A stretch of 64,000 nucleotides of DNA. Origin: Takashimella koratensis. Lineage: Eukaryota; Basidiomycota; Tremellomycetes; Trichosporonales; Tetragoniomycetaceae. The stretch covers positions 186,001-250,000 of the forward strand of contig BCKT01000017.1 of the NCBI GenBank assembly GCA_003116875.1, in the 5' to 3' direction. Made by a program: the position numbers and the translations under genes. The notes below the pieces were generated by a model. The model was given only the letters and a program-made list of their open reading frames with translations. It was not told where the DNA came from and ran no database searches. Shown here one piece after another: positions 1-11,100 of this stretch (position 1 is its first letter; each line of letters starts with the position of its first letter).

Positions 1-767
1 AAATTAACGGCCTGCCGAGGACGAATGAGACGGGAAGAAGGATGAAGAAGTATGGTAATGAGTCGAGAAGAGAACAAGAGATGACTTGTTCGCCCTCGGA
101 GGTAGTTGGCAACGCTGTAACCGCAGTCGACAAGTAGTGATCATTGGCATTGAGACGGATAGCTACAATCATCAAGGGGAGTGGGTGATAAGTGACCAGT
201 CAGTATACCGTAGGTTTACAGGTTCTAGACCTTGTGATCAATAGCGTTTCAGTCACATGGCAACGATGGCTCGTTGCGCTGCCTTGGAATAGCAATCAGT
301 AGTCGTGTGCGTATTGGGGTAAGAAGAGGGGTGAGAAGAGAGCGTCAGAACTTGGTCGTAGTCTGGCTCTGGGACAGAGATGGACACCCGTGCTCGTTGT
401 CAAGGCGATGGGTGTTGAACCGTGCAAGGAGGGTCTGCCGAGCTGATCCGAGCTTGCTCCAACTTACTTACTGAGTCGAAACTGGATCACGAACCCCCAT
501 CTGCCCTTGCGGCGACCTTGACTAGTAACCAACAAGATCAGGTCAAGACTCGTCAAGACCACTGAACGATGCTGCGAATCCAAAATCCACAGTCCTCTTC
601 GGCGATGACCAATTTCAAGCCGGGCGTCGGTGTCTCGATTCAGGCACGGTTCAATTTTTTTTTTTATCGCCTGGCTGGTGGTTTGAATTTTCACGTTTGT
701 TGTCATCCCTCCACTCCATCATCCACCACCACCTCCCCACTTGCCTACTTTTTCAGCTCAAGACCCC
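1..767. other. Intergenic / upstream of ACL4
   Basis: No frame here shows a protein I can recognise or a credible spliced gene. The last 100 bases before the ACL4 start are pyrimidine-rich, as expected for a fungal promoter and 5' leader. A gene further left could have its end in the first few hundred bases, but nothing in the sequence supports one. Confidence 0.5.
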
Positions 768-2485
768 ATGGCACGGACGAAGAACAAGGCAAGGCGGGGG
801 CAAGGTAAAGTCAAGCCCGAAGCATCCGAGTCTTCACCCTCCGTCTCCAGCCTGATCGGTACGTCTCACTCCCTCTCTTCATGTCATAATCTCTCCCAGC
901 TTGTCTACCTCGTCTCATTTGATAAACCCGTCGCTGATCTGAATCTAGATAAAGCACACTCGTTATTGGCACAGAGCAACTTTGAGCTCGCGATTCAGTT
1001 CTTGGAACGAGCTTGTCAAGTCGATCCGAGCAATGTCGAAGCCAGGGAATTGTTGGGTGTCGCTGAGCTTGAAGGGGGAGATGTGGAGCGAGGAAGAGAG
1101 GTGAGTTGAGTCACATCCGAGGGGCACGGATAGGTGCGGCGAGGGTTATGCAATCATCCATCTGTGGGAACCGCGCACATCGAGGTTCAGACATCCCTAG
1201 GCAACTCCAAGAGCTGTCTGTGCCTGTGCTTTGGATCAAAGAGAGAAGATAACACTAACCACGATAATCACAGCACCTCCTTCGCCTCTTCCCACCACAC
1301 ACTGCATCCCCACCATCCTCCCCTTCTCCATACCTATACCTCGCGCAATCCGCTTCCGACGCCCAAGAAGCACTGGGATACTACTCCGCCGCAGTCTCGA
1401 TGGTCGAGCAGAACATTGCGAAAGCGGCCGGGTCGAAAGGGAAGGGGAAAAGTGTAGTGAAGATGGAAGAGGGACCAGAAGCGCAAGAGGCGCAAGAGGC
1501 TCATGAGGAAGAAGAGAGGAAGATGGCTGTCAGTGCGTTGGTGGCTATGGTAGAGATTTGGATGTCGGATTTGTGGTGAGTCCGGGTTTGGGATTGGTTA
1601 GGTCAAGAAAGGACATGGGAGATGAGAGGAAGAGGAAGAGGAGCAGACAGCTTAGTAGATCAGAATTGAAATGATCTGGAGGTGCAGGACGAGGGGAGAC
1701 GCTGACATAGTACACGACCTTCTATAGTTTCGAAGAAGCCGCATCAAGCAATTGCGACGCCCTTATCGCGCGGGCAATCACGATCTCGCCAAATGACCCA
1801 GAAGCGAGACTGTCACTTGCTTCGATCCGGATGAGCCAGAGTAAATTTGACGAGGCGAAGGAGATTGTTCAAGGGTTGTATAGTGAGATCGAGGGGAGGG
1901 AGTCTTGTGAGTTACTCGAGTCTTTCCATTATCGCCCCTTGATAGGAGAACAATTAAACAAGTTTGGACGCTGGTGGAAAACGTCGCTAACATGCCACAG
2001 TTGACCCGCTGTTGCCCCCCTTGCCAGCTCGGCTCCTCCTCTCTCGCCTTCTCCTCGAACATGGACTCCACCTCGACGCGCTTGACGTCCTCTCCACTGT
2101 TCGTGAAGAAGACAGCCTTGAAGTCGAGGGAGCCTACCTCGAAGGTTGGGCATGGCACCTCCGCGCCGATGCCTTGTCCGACCCAAGTTACGTTCCTCCC
2201 AAAGTGGAATCGAAAGTCGAGGAGGGAATGGACGAGGAAGAGGAAGAAGAGATGTCGGCCGCCGAATGTTATGCGGAATCGATGCGAGTCTTGATCGAAG
2301 CTGGGAAATTGACACAGGAGCAAGAATACGAAGATGATGGGATTAATAAACATGTAGAGGAGTTGTTGAAGGGGTTGATGGAGAGAGGGGTGGAGCCGGC
2401 GGAGATGGAGGTCGTTGCTGAGGAGGAGGGGGAGGAAGGCGGTTGGGAGGAAGTGGATGAGGTCGGGGATGTGGAAATGGCATAG
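768..2485 (+). CDS. ACL4: TPR-type assembly chaperone of ribosomal protein L4
   Basis: Predicted 402-residue tetratricopeptide protein related to yeast Acl4, which binds newly made ribosomal protein uL4/Rpl4 and carries it to pre-ribosomes. Five exons: 768-858, 949-1100, 1274-1575, 1728-1906 and 2001-2485, with phases that agree throughout. The basic N-terminus (MARTKNKARRGQGK) is followed by TPR helices (AHSLLAQSNFELAIQFLERA, then a PSNVEARELLGVAELE helix pair, later NDPEARLSLASIRMSQSKFDEA). The C-terminus is strongly acidic and ends EVDEVGDVEMA, as in the Acl4 family. It converges on the SDHAF1 gene 195 bases downstream. The TPR fold is clear; the Acl4 assignment rests on length, basic start, acidic tail and overall layout, so another TPR protein is possible. 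Confidence 0.72.
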
Positions 2486-2680
2486 GGGTCGAGGTCTGCG
2501 AGAGGAGAGTGATGGGGTGGTTCGGTTCTGAGGGATCTGCCCAGGACCTGAGTTTGGAGATGTACAAAATCATGCAATGCAAACGAGATAAATGTGTCTT
2601 GGGAGTTGGTACAATCGTTGAGATATGTTCTGGGGTAAGCATACAGGTCGACTGGGAGGTAGACAATCGCCGTTGAAGTT

Positions 2681-3444
2681 TTAGGTACCACCGTGACCTG
2701 GTAGGGTCCCATGCCATTGCCCGTTCTTCTCCTTCGCTGTTTTATCCTCTTTAAGACCCTTCAAATCATGAGAAACACCCTCCTCAGCGCCTTGCGTCGT
2801 ACTTATGGTAGGACCAGAGCTAGAGAGGGCCCGAGAAACCTCGGAAGACCACCAAGAGCGCATATCGTCGCTAACGGAGATCCGAGAAACCGAGGGGCCC
2901 GAGAGCATTTCCAGTGTCCGCGAGAACTTGCGCAACTACCATGTTCACGAAGAGGATGAAGCGAGAGAGAACGACAAAGTTTAGATGTCAGTTCGTGTTC
3001 AGGTACGATCTGTGAATGCAAGTGAGGATGGGGAGGAAAGTAAACGCAGGAAGAGGGCACCCACTTGGTGCTCGATCGCGCCATAGTCCCGGGCCCGCAA
3101 AGGTGGGTGTCGGAAATTGTATCGGAGGTGTAACAAGAACGCCTCTCGAGCGGGCTGGCGATGTCAGCACAAGCCTGGGTATAAATCGAGCTGGGTTGGG
3201 GAGAGGGTAGGAGCGGCTTACTTGTGGTTTAGAGAAGGCGTTGCGGACGCCTCTGGCTCAGGAGAAGGAACAGAGTCAGTATGGGACTAAAATAGAACAA
3301 GCCTCATCTGTCTGGGCCAGGTGCGGGGCATGAAGAAGGAGACGGGAGACGGGAAAGGGTGAGGAGTGAAGCGGAGGAAGCGGATGGATAGACTCACTGC
3401 CGGTAGAGGTGGATCACGTCCTGCTGTAGTCCTGATCGCACCAT
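2681..3444 (-). CDS. SDHAF1: LYR-motif succinate dehydrogenase assembly factor
   Basis: Predicted 140-residue mitochondrial LYR protein of the SDHAF1/Sdh6 family, which helps insert iron-sulfur clusters into the Sdh2 subunit of complex II. Four exons on the minus strand: 3444-3398, 3252-3222 (31 nt), 3154-3065 and 2935-2681. Splicing gives MVRSGLQQDVIHLYRQGVRN, with the LYR tripeptide at residues 13-15. Next come a basic Phe-rich helix (AREAFLLHLRYNFRHPPLRA) and the family block YGAIEHQLRKFSRTLEML. An in-frame TGA lies just upstream of the ATG, which fixes the start. The last exon adds a polar tail of about 60 residues that is longer than in yeast. It shares a 335-base divergent promoter with UFE1 and converges on ACL4. 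Confidence 0.85.
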
Positions 3445-3779
3445 TGTACAATCTCAAGCTCGGGCAGGTCGTAACGCAGAGAATTCTGCTCGTGTAGAGG
3501 GGCTGCGTGAGGACGCGTCGATGCCTTGGTTAGGCTCAGTGTCGGCGTCGGTGTCGGTGTCGGTGTCGGTGGTGGGTGTCGGAGTGAGGACGATGACGAT
3601 GAGTCGGAATTGAAATTTGGTTGACAGTTCCGGTCCATTTCTGGCTTTGTACACACCACTACAGACTTTGTCGACCTCGACCTGACTTCATCCACTCCCA
3701 CGTCCACTTTGCAAGTCAACTCATATCTCTCCCCTCTGCGTATCGACCTTCTCCGTCGAGGGTTACAGATAGCGACATC
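3445..3779. promoter_or_regulatory. Divergent promoter SDHAF1 / UFE1
   Basis: This 335-base gap between two divergent start codons must hold both promoters. It contains a GTCGGT-type hexamer repeat at about 3541-3571, which lies in the 5' leader of SDHAF1. I cannot identify a TATA box with confidence. Confidence 0.5.
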
Positions 3780-5148
3780 ATGGTATTCCACGACCAAACG
3801 CCCGCGCTTCGTGCGCTTCTGGACGAAGCGAACACGCGCGCCGCGTCTGCATCCACGTCGATATCGAGGTCTCGGAGTCGGTCGAGGCCTCGGTCGGCAT
3901 CACGAGCCAGAGGAGAGAAGGGCAAAGAGAAAGATCAAGGAGGAGAGTTCCTCGTCGAGGCGTATCGGATAGTACGTGTCATCATCCATTGGTTGACTCC
4001 CATCATCTTACACTAACTGTCAACGTGTTCGCTGACGGTCGTTACCTACCTCTACAATGTTTATGCTCGTTTTATTTGATCTCTTCAGCACGAGCACTTG
4101 ATATCGCTTGGGTCTATGCTCAAGTCTATTCGGAAACCATACTTGTCCACTGAACCAGCCCCGCGCCTGGCCCATCCGCGGACAAGAAACGACATGGCCG
4201 GGGGAGAAGGGGAAGATGATGAATTGAAGAAGTGGGAAGGAAGCAAGTACCTCAGTGAAAGGGAGAGGGATGAGATTGAGCTTAGAGCGAAGATGATCCT
4301 TCGACGGTGTCGAGATCGATTGAGCGCTCTTGAAGCATTCGAGAAAGGTGAGTTCCAGTCCCCCTTGAGTCCGTCCATCTCGATCCCAGTACTCTGATCT
4401 GCTTAAACGGTTGCCTATCTTCCACAAGCTGCTGTAATGCTGATACTCCCTCCCAGCCCGACACGCGAAAGAACAACCTTCATCATCACTATACACCTAC
4501 CTCCCTTCCCTTACCCCCGTATCTACCGACACCTCTGAACCCCTCGTCTCGGCGCATCGAGCTAGCGTGATCTGGACACTCACAAGCCTGCTTGCGCGGC
4601 TCTCGGCGAGTCAGATGGAGATGCAGGAGGAGCGGGCAAAGCGGAGGGCGGAGAAGAGTAAGACTCTCGGTGCGGGCGCGGCGAGGGAAGCCGCTGCGAT
4701 ACAATTGGATTTGGAACGTCGAGCTGGGTCATCATACACCGCTGCGAGGGATAACTCGTCCATGGGGCTACCATTACCCTCCGCTATCGTGCCCACCGAC
4801 GAACCGAGTATCGAATCTCAGCTGTCTCCCGAACAACTCCAACAATTCGAGAGCGAGAACTCACACCTCCTCCGTGAAATGGAATCACAACTCACCTCGG
4901 TTCTCGCAGCCGAGAAGAGTCTCCTGGAAATCAGCGCAATTCAAACGGAACTGGTTAGGCAGTTGGTCTCGCAGACGGAGATCACAGATAGGCTGTATGA
5001 TGAGGCCGTGGGAAGTGTTGCAGAGATGGGCAAGGCAAATGAGCAGTTGAAAAAGGCAAAAGAGAGAAGTGGAGAGGCAAGAATGTTTTTGCTAATGTTC
5101 CTTGTTGGAGCGAGTATGGCGCTGCTCTTCCTGGATTGGTATGCCTGA
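3780..5148 (+). CDS. UFE1: ER syntaxin 18 / Ufe1 t-SNARE
   Basis: Predicted 380-residue tail-anchored SNARE of the syntaxin-18/Ufe1 family, which receives Golgi-to-ER retrograde vesicles at the ER membrane. Exons: 3780-3971, 4089-4347 and 4457-5148, in phase. The N-terminal domain starts with HDQTPALRALLDEAN, followed by an Arg/Ser-rich linker. The C-terminal SNARE helix runs from about residue 275 (QLQQFESENSHLLREMESQL) to KANEQLKKAKERSG. A single membrane segment follows, ending LLFLDWYA, which closely matches the end of syntaxin 18. There is no signal peptide, as expected for a tail-anchored protein. It pairs with TVP38 downstream in convergent orientation, another secretory-pathway gene, though this may be chance. 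Confidence 0.9.
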
Positions 5149-5312
5149 GGTGGGAAAGGATTAGGGTTGGATATCACTATAGTCGGAGGGAGGGATATGC
5201 ATACATGGTGATTGCATGTCTAGGCTGTGGGGCAGGAGCTACAGAAGCGTTCGACAGGTATGAAGCAATGTTTTTCGAGGACGCGGGGGTAACAGTTCAT
5301 ATGACTTATTGG

Positions 5313-6947
5313 CTACACGGCAGAGTACGATGGTTTTGGGGCTCCTGTCCCGGCCCTCGCGCTCTGGGTGTTGGACGGCACCAACTCCTCTTCCTCCCCT
5401 TCATCTCCGCTATAATCACCTAACAACGCGCTCTCCTCCAACGCCTCGGCCGCCAATTCTCCTTCACCCTCTACATCCCCGTCTCCACCGTCGAGCTTGC
5501 GCATCTGCACCAGGGTCAGATGGTAAATCCAAACCCCGGTGAGGACGGAAACGAGAACAGTGAGGCCGATAGAGAGGAGGTTGAGCCAGAATCGGAGAGG
5601 GTCGGGCTGTTTGTCTTCGTCCGTGAGTGAGTTGAGACGAGAGCCGATAAAGACGGGGATGAGGAGGCGAGGGATGTACAGGCTAGAAAGGGTCAGCGGG
5701 GCACATCGAGTAAATGGGAAGGCAGGGTTAAAAGGCAATGGTCAAATCTCTAGGATGAAGCCTTGGACAACTTACAAGTTGGCAAGGAGGTAGTGCCAGA
5801 ACTTGACGCCTTCAATAGACTACGCACAGTATCAGCAAATGGCCCACCTCACCAGAGCATTGGCCCCAACGCTCGACCAAACTCACAGCAAAGAGCCCAT
5901 TCCCAATCGCCCAAGGAAGTGGACACCATCGGATCATAGCAACAAGTGGCCATCCCTTTTCACGCATAACATGGCCAAACGCCTCCCATCGTGCGTTCTT
6001 GCCAGACCCGAATTTACGCATCCACCCGAGGAAGAATGTCTGGGGGGGTGTTAGCGGACAAGAAAATCTTCCCAATGCTAGGTAGGACAGCTGGAGCCTC
6101 GACTCACTCGGATAGAGAGGAAGGAGAGCGCACCACCAATGGTAGCGGAGACGGTGGCTATGAGGAACCCGGGCCAGATACCGTATGCGAATCCGATGAG
6201 TGTCATGGATCCAGAGAACCCAAAGAGCGGCGGGTGGGACGTGAGCACTACCAGGTTGTGAGCGACACGACAGGACAAAATCGGAAGGGTGAAAGGCTTG
6301 TCAGCGACGGACTCTATCTCAAAGACAACGAAAGGATGGGAGAGACCGAAGACGGAGTGGGTTCAAACCACAACTCACCGACAACAGCAGACATGATCAA
6401 CATCCCCTTCCATTCCATCGCACGTAGATTGAGCGCGACATTGTTGAAGAAGTGCCCGATCCGACGAGGGGTGATGATCAGGATGATAGCAAGAGCGACG
6501 AAATGCGCGAGGGTGATGATCCTGTGGATCGGGTACGAGGGGGGTGAGGAGGTAAGGTGCGGTAAAGGGTGAGTAGAATATGGACAGGCAGCGATGAGAC
6601 GATCGGAAAGGAAGTGTGGAGCACATCTTAGCGTCAGCGAGAGTTGAATATAGATGCTCGATCGGGGTGGTGCGCGTTGCTTAGTGAAGCGATTACTCAC
6701 CAGACCGTGTACTGTGACGTTGATGAGCGAATGAGAGACACAGGCAAATGCAAAGTTAGCACGTTCCCTCATCGCCGGAGCATCACTGAACACCGCTTGA
6801 CTCGATCCTGGATATCGCCAGTCCTGGGCTCACCTTGCTCTTCTTGCTTAACTTGCGGTACGGCCGTAACGTGGCGTGACCAACAGCTTCTAGTCTTCCC
6901 CAGAACGTCGTCTGATCCAGTGTCTGTTGTTGAGGTAAGAGCGGCAT
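5313..6947 (-). CDS. TVP38: Golgi membrane protein TVP38 (SNARE-associated/DedA family)
   Basis: Predicted 324-residue multispanning Golgi protein of the Tvp38/DedA (VTT domain) family, whose members are linked to lipid scrambling. Seven exons: 6947-6834, 6711-6701 (11 nt), 6521-6379, 6247-6108, 6039-5887, 5819-5776 and 5682-5313. The tiny second exon supplies YTVW and restores the frame into the first membrane helix (IITLAHFVALAIILIITPRR). The family core follows: SHPPLFGFSGSMTLIGFAYG, then a Gly-rich helix (ATVSATIGGALSFLSIR), then RWCPLPWAIGNGLFA. Further hydrophobic segments near LRFWLNLLSIGLTVLVSVLT lead to an acidic cytosolic tail. The start was chosen because MPLLPQQQTLDQTTFWGRLE leads into the splice that gives the TVP38 helix. 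The N-terminal exon pair is the least certain part. Confidence 0.87.
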
Positions 6948-8197
6948 GTGGGATTGCTTGGTGGTAGGGGAAGAGGTGAAAGGTCAAGTTGCAAGTTGCA
7001 AGTTGGAAGATGGGAGCAACGTAAGCTTGTTATAACCGGCCGAATTAAGTAGAGAATTAGACAAGCACCGCTTCGGGCAATTAAAAGAGTTGGGCCGGCC
7101 AGGAAACGGATGACCATCAGTGAGCAGTACCAAGGTAGTGGTCTGTCAGCAACGAGAAGAGGAGTGTAGGTATGCACGATAGTGAGAAGAAGATGCAGAG
7201 GTTGAGATGACAACCTCCAAGGGTTTGTGCGTTCATGACGAATGGAAGAAGAATTACGGCCAGGCGAAGGGGGCGAGGCGATCCGTCCAGCGTTTAAGAT
7301 ATCTAGGACACAGATCGACGAACTCGTTGTCAGGCTTTGCGAACTTGCAGCTAGGCGGTCTTTGGGTGTCACTGCACATAGAACAGATAGCAGTTGGAAT
7401 GTTCACACACAGACCAGTACCGAGGTAGCACAGGTAGAGGAGAGTCACATACAGAAGACCCAGAGACGCTCAGTCTAGTCCAGGTGGCGAAAGACGACTT
7501 GAAGCGACACGCTTAGATGGTCATCGCTGGTTGTTGGTATGTGTCTGATTTTTGCGTTCCCTCGATTCTGTGAGTACTCTTGCGAGACGTTTGAGTTGCT
7601 CGTACCTGCCTCAAAGCTGGCGGCAGCGACATGAGGGTCAATCGAGGGCACCCGGGCCTGTTGGCTAGGTGGTCGTTCTTAAGTCTCTTTGATCTTGGAC
7701 TGCAGGTTTACTATGATAGCTATCTGCCCTCTACCTTTTGATACCTTGTCCTCTCACCCTCTCCCACCTCTCTTACTAACTCACCCCTCGCCTCACTCCA
7801 TCCATGCATACACACCAAGCCATTCTTTACCATCCACTTCTCATTCACACCTCAATCACGTGACCGATCGCAAGACTGAGGATTAAATTTCAGGTTCTTC
7901 TCCACCTTTCTTCGACTCCACCTTCAATCCACCCATCCACCCATCTGTCACTCATTATATCCCCTAACCCCATCTCACCTCGATTCCGCCGCATCATAGC
8001 ATACGCATCGATTCGGTTCGAATCGGATCCACAGGATATCGAGGATATACGAGGGGACGAGGAATTGCCCGTTGTTTGGATTTGAAGGGATTGTCACGAA
8101 ACCCTTGATCGTTGTTTCGTTTAGTCTTCAAGATTTGTCGTGATACCTTGGACGCCTCGTACCTAATTCACCCCTACCCCCGACCCATCTTCACAAC
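6948..8197. promoter_or_regulatory. Divergent intergenic region TVP38 / RAT1
   Basis: A 1.25-kb gap between divergent starts. Open frames inside it are short and have no family features. The stretch from about 7690 to 8000 is C/T-rich, typical of a fungal 5' leader for RAT1. I see no RNA gene or repeat. Confidence 0.45.
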
Positions 8198-11100
8198 ATG
8201 GCAAGTCCTCCCCTCTCTTCTCCTACGTCGCAAAACACTTCCGTACCGCGACTAACTTGCTTTCTACAGGGTGTCCCCGCTCTCTTCCGATGGTTGTCCA
8301 AGAAATACCCCAAGATCGTCTCCCGCGTCGTCGAGGAGACACCTACAAAAGTCCGTGACGAGACCGGCGAGGTAGTCGAAGTTCCTCTTCGATACGATGG
8401 GCCCAATCCCAACGGCTTTGAAGTGGACAATTTGTACCGTGAGTTTGACGAGAAAAGACACATGATGTGATTCGGTTACTGATTGAACTCGGCACTCCTT
8501 GATCGTCACCGCTTTGCCACCCAGTGGACATGAACGGTATCGTGCACCCGTGTACCCACCCCGAGGGGAAGCCGGCACCAGAGACCGAGGAGGACATGAT
8601 GGTTGAGATCTTCAAGTACACTGAACGTGTCGTCAACATGGCTCGACCTCGTAAAGTCCTCATGATGGCTATTGGCAAGTTCCCTTCCTCATCCTCCTTC
8701 CTTTCTCTTCATTCAACTCTCTCACCTCTCTTTCACGTCGCTGACGAGCCCAGACGGTGTCGCCCCTCGCGCCAAGATGAACCAACAGCGTTCCCGTCGA
8801 TTCCGTGCCGCTCAAGAAGCAGCCGACAAAGAAGAAGAACGACGCGAAGCGATCAAGCTCTTCGAAGCCATGGGTCATCCAGTCTCGGAAGCAACAAAGA
8901 ACCAAAAGGGTTGGGACTCGAATGCGATTACGCCAGGGACACCATTTATGGATTTGCTTTCTGCGAGCCTTAAGTATTGGGTCTCGTATAAGCTTACAAA
9001 CGACCCCGGATGGAAGAATGTAAGTAAAATGGCAGAGGGTAAGAGGTGGCGAGGAGTGGCAAGGATTGGGAAAGGTTTTGGACTGATTCCGCGTAGTTGA
9101 AGATTATCATCTCGGATGCTTCGGTCCCCGGTGAAGGCGAACACAAGATTGTCGATTGGATCCGACGACAACGAACAAACTCGGAGTGGGACCCTAACAC
9201 TACCCACGCCATGTACGGTTTGGTAAGTATTCCTGTGGAGAGGGGTGGGCTCAGCGCTGACTGGCTTAGGACGCTGATTTGATCATGCTTTCGCTGGCTA
9301 CGCACGAACCGCATTTCCGCGTCTTGCGTGAGGATGTCTTTGCGCAGGGTAGCAAAGACCCTCAAGCTTGCAAGAACTGTGGCCAGCAGGGCCATTTTGC
9401 TGCCAATTGCAAGAGTAGGTTCTGTGACACGTCGAAGCAAACGGGCTAGACTGACACTCGCAGACGATAAATTGATCAAAGACCCCAACGTGGTAGAAGT
9501 TGCCAAACCCGTCGACCCCAAACCGTTCATCTGGCTCGACGTAGCATGTCTTCGCGAATACCTAACCATCGAACTCCACGTTCCTCAAGTCCCTTTCCCA
9601 TTCGACGTCGAACTCGCAATTGACGACTGGATCTTCCTCATCTTCTTTGTGGGTAACGATTTCCTACCGCACCTCCCTTCGCTGGAGATCAGGGAAGGTG
9701 CGATCGATACACTGTTGCATATCTGGAGAATGGAACTCCCAAGGATGGGTGGGTACTTGACCAATCACGGAAAAGTCAACCTTGAACGAGCTGGGATTAT
9801 CCTAGAGGGATTGGCGAAGAGTGAAGATGAGATTTTCCAGAAGAGAAAGGAAGGTGAGTAAAAGTTTGAAGAGTACAGGAGAGGAAGAGTGGATGCTGAT
9901 TCAAGACAGACGAGGAGAGGCAGAATGCGAACCAGAAACGAAGGCGGATAGAGGATCACCGAAGACAAGACGAGGAGAAAGCCGCTCGAGAAGGCGGTAT
10001 CAATGGATCGAGATCGGCAAACGCCTCGGCACCAGGATCCATGCAGATGAACGGACAAGACTACGTCGCTGTCGCCCCTGCGGAGACCGCGCGAGGAGGT
10101 CGACTTCACCCTTCTCTCCCCCAACGACCTGGATTCGACGTCGTCCCCAAGGAGCAACCAGCAGGGAAGAAACTCTCTTACGCGCAAGAAGCGGCGTCAC
10201 TGAAAGCTGGGCTGGATATGATGCAAGGTTCGAATGAGGATTTGGTCAATAATCGAAAGAAAATAAGGATGGCGAATATGTCGGCGGCTCAAGCGTTAAA
10301 GGCGGAGTTGGAAGGTGGGGAAGAGGGAGGGGTTCAAGGGGATGAGGAAGAGAAGAAGGAAGAGGAAGTGGTGGTTGTTGAGCAAGAGGATGAGGAGAAA
10401 GAAGAGATGGAAGTGGAGAAGGCGAAAGAGGTGTTGGAGTTGCAAGGAGAGGACGAAGGAGTTGATGAGGAGGTAGTACCGGTCGCCATCAAGTCGGATG
10501 AAGCGGCGGGAGAGAAGGAGGTGGTAAGGCCGGGTGATGAGGAGATGCAGGATGTGGAAGGGGAAGAAGGGCCGAGAGGGAAAAAGAGAAAGGCTGGTGA
10601 TGAAGGTGATGAGAACGGAGAAGAGGAGGATGGGGAAGGGGACGACGCAGAGGAGGATGGGGATGGAGAGGGAGAAGGCGATGGTGATGGTGACGGAGAG
10701 GGAGAGGACGAGGGGGAAGACGCACCAGGGAACCCAGAGGATCAGGTCGTTCCGAAGAAAAAGTTGAAGGTGAACCCGGACGGAACGGTCGATTATGAGG
10801 ACGAAGTTAGGTGAGTCTTGGGTCAAAGGTGTAGATCACTGCATGAGGAGAGGCAGAGCGTGGAGTCGTGGATTGGTGTGGGCGGGATAAAGGGGAGCTG
10901 AGGAAATGTTGGCCCGTTGATCCGTTTTGGAATGAGGAATTGGGACGCGAGCTGATACTTGATCTTGTAGATTGTGGGAACCAGGATACAGAGAGAGGTA
11001 TTACCGCGCCAAGTTTGGGCTCGAGTTGTCTGATCGACCAGCGATTGATGAGTGAGTCAGAGGTCATTGCCGTGGATCTGGGTAGCATTGTTCACTATCA

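Noticed and set aside
8010..8030. GGTTCGAATC, which matches a tRNA B box
   Set aside because: No A box, acceptor stem or cloverleaf can be formed around it, so it is probably chance in the RAT1 leader.
10489..10826. Long minus-strand frames opposite the acidic RAT1 region
   Set aside because: They are reverse translations of GAG/GAT-rich coding sequence and have only Leu/His/Pro repeats.
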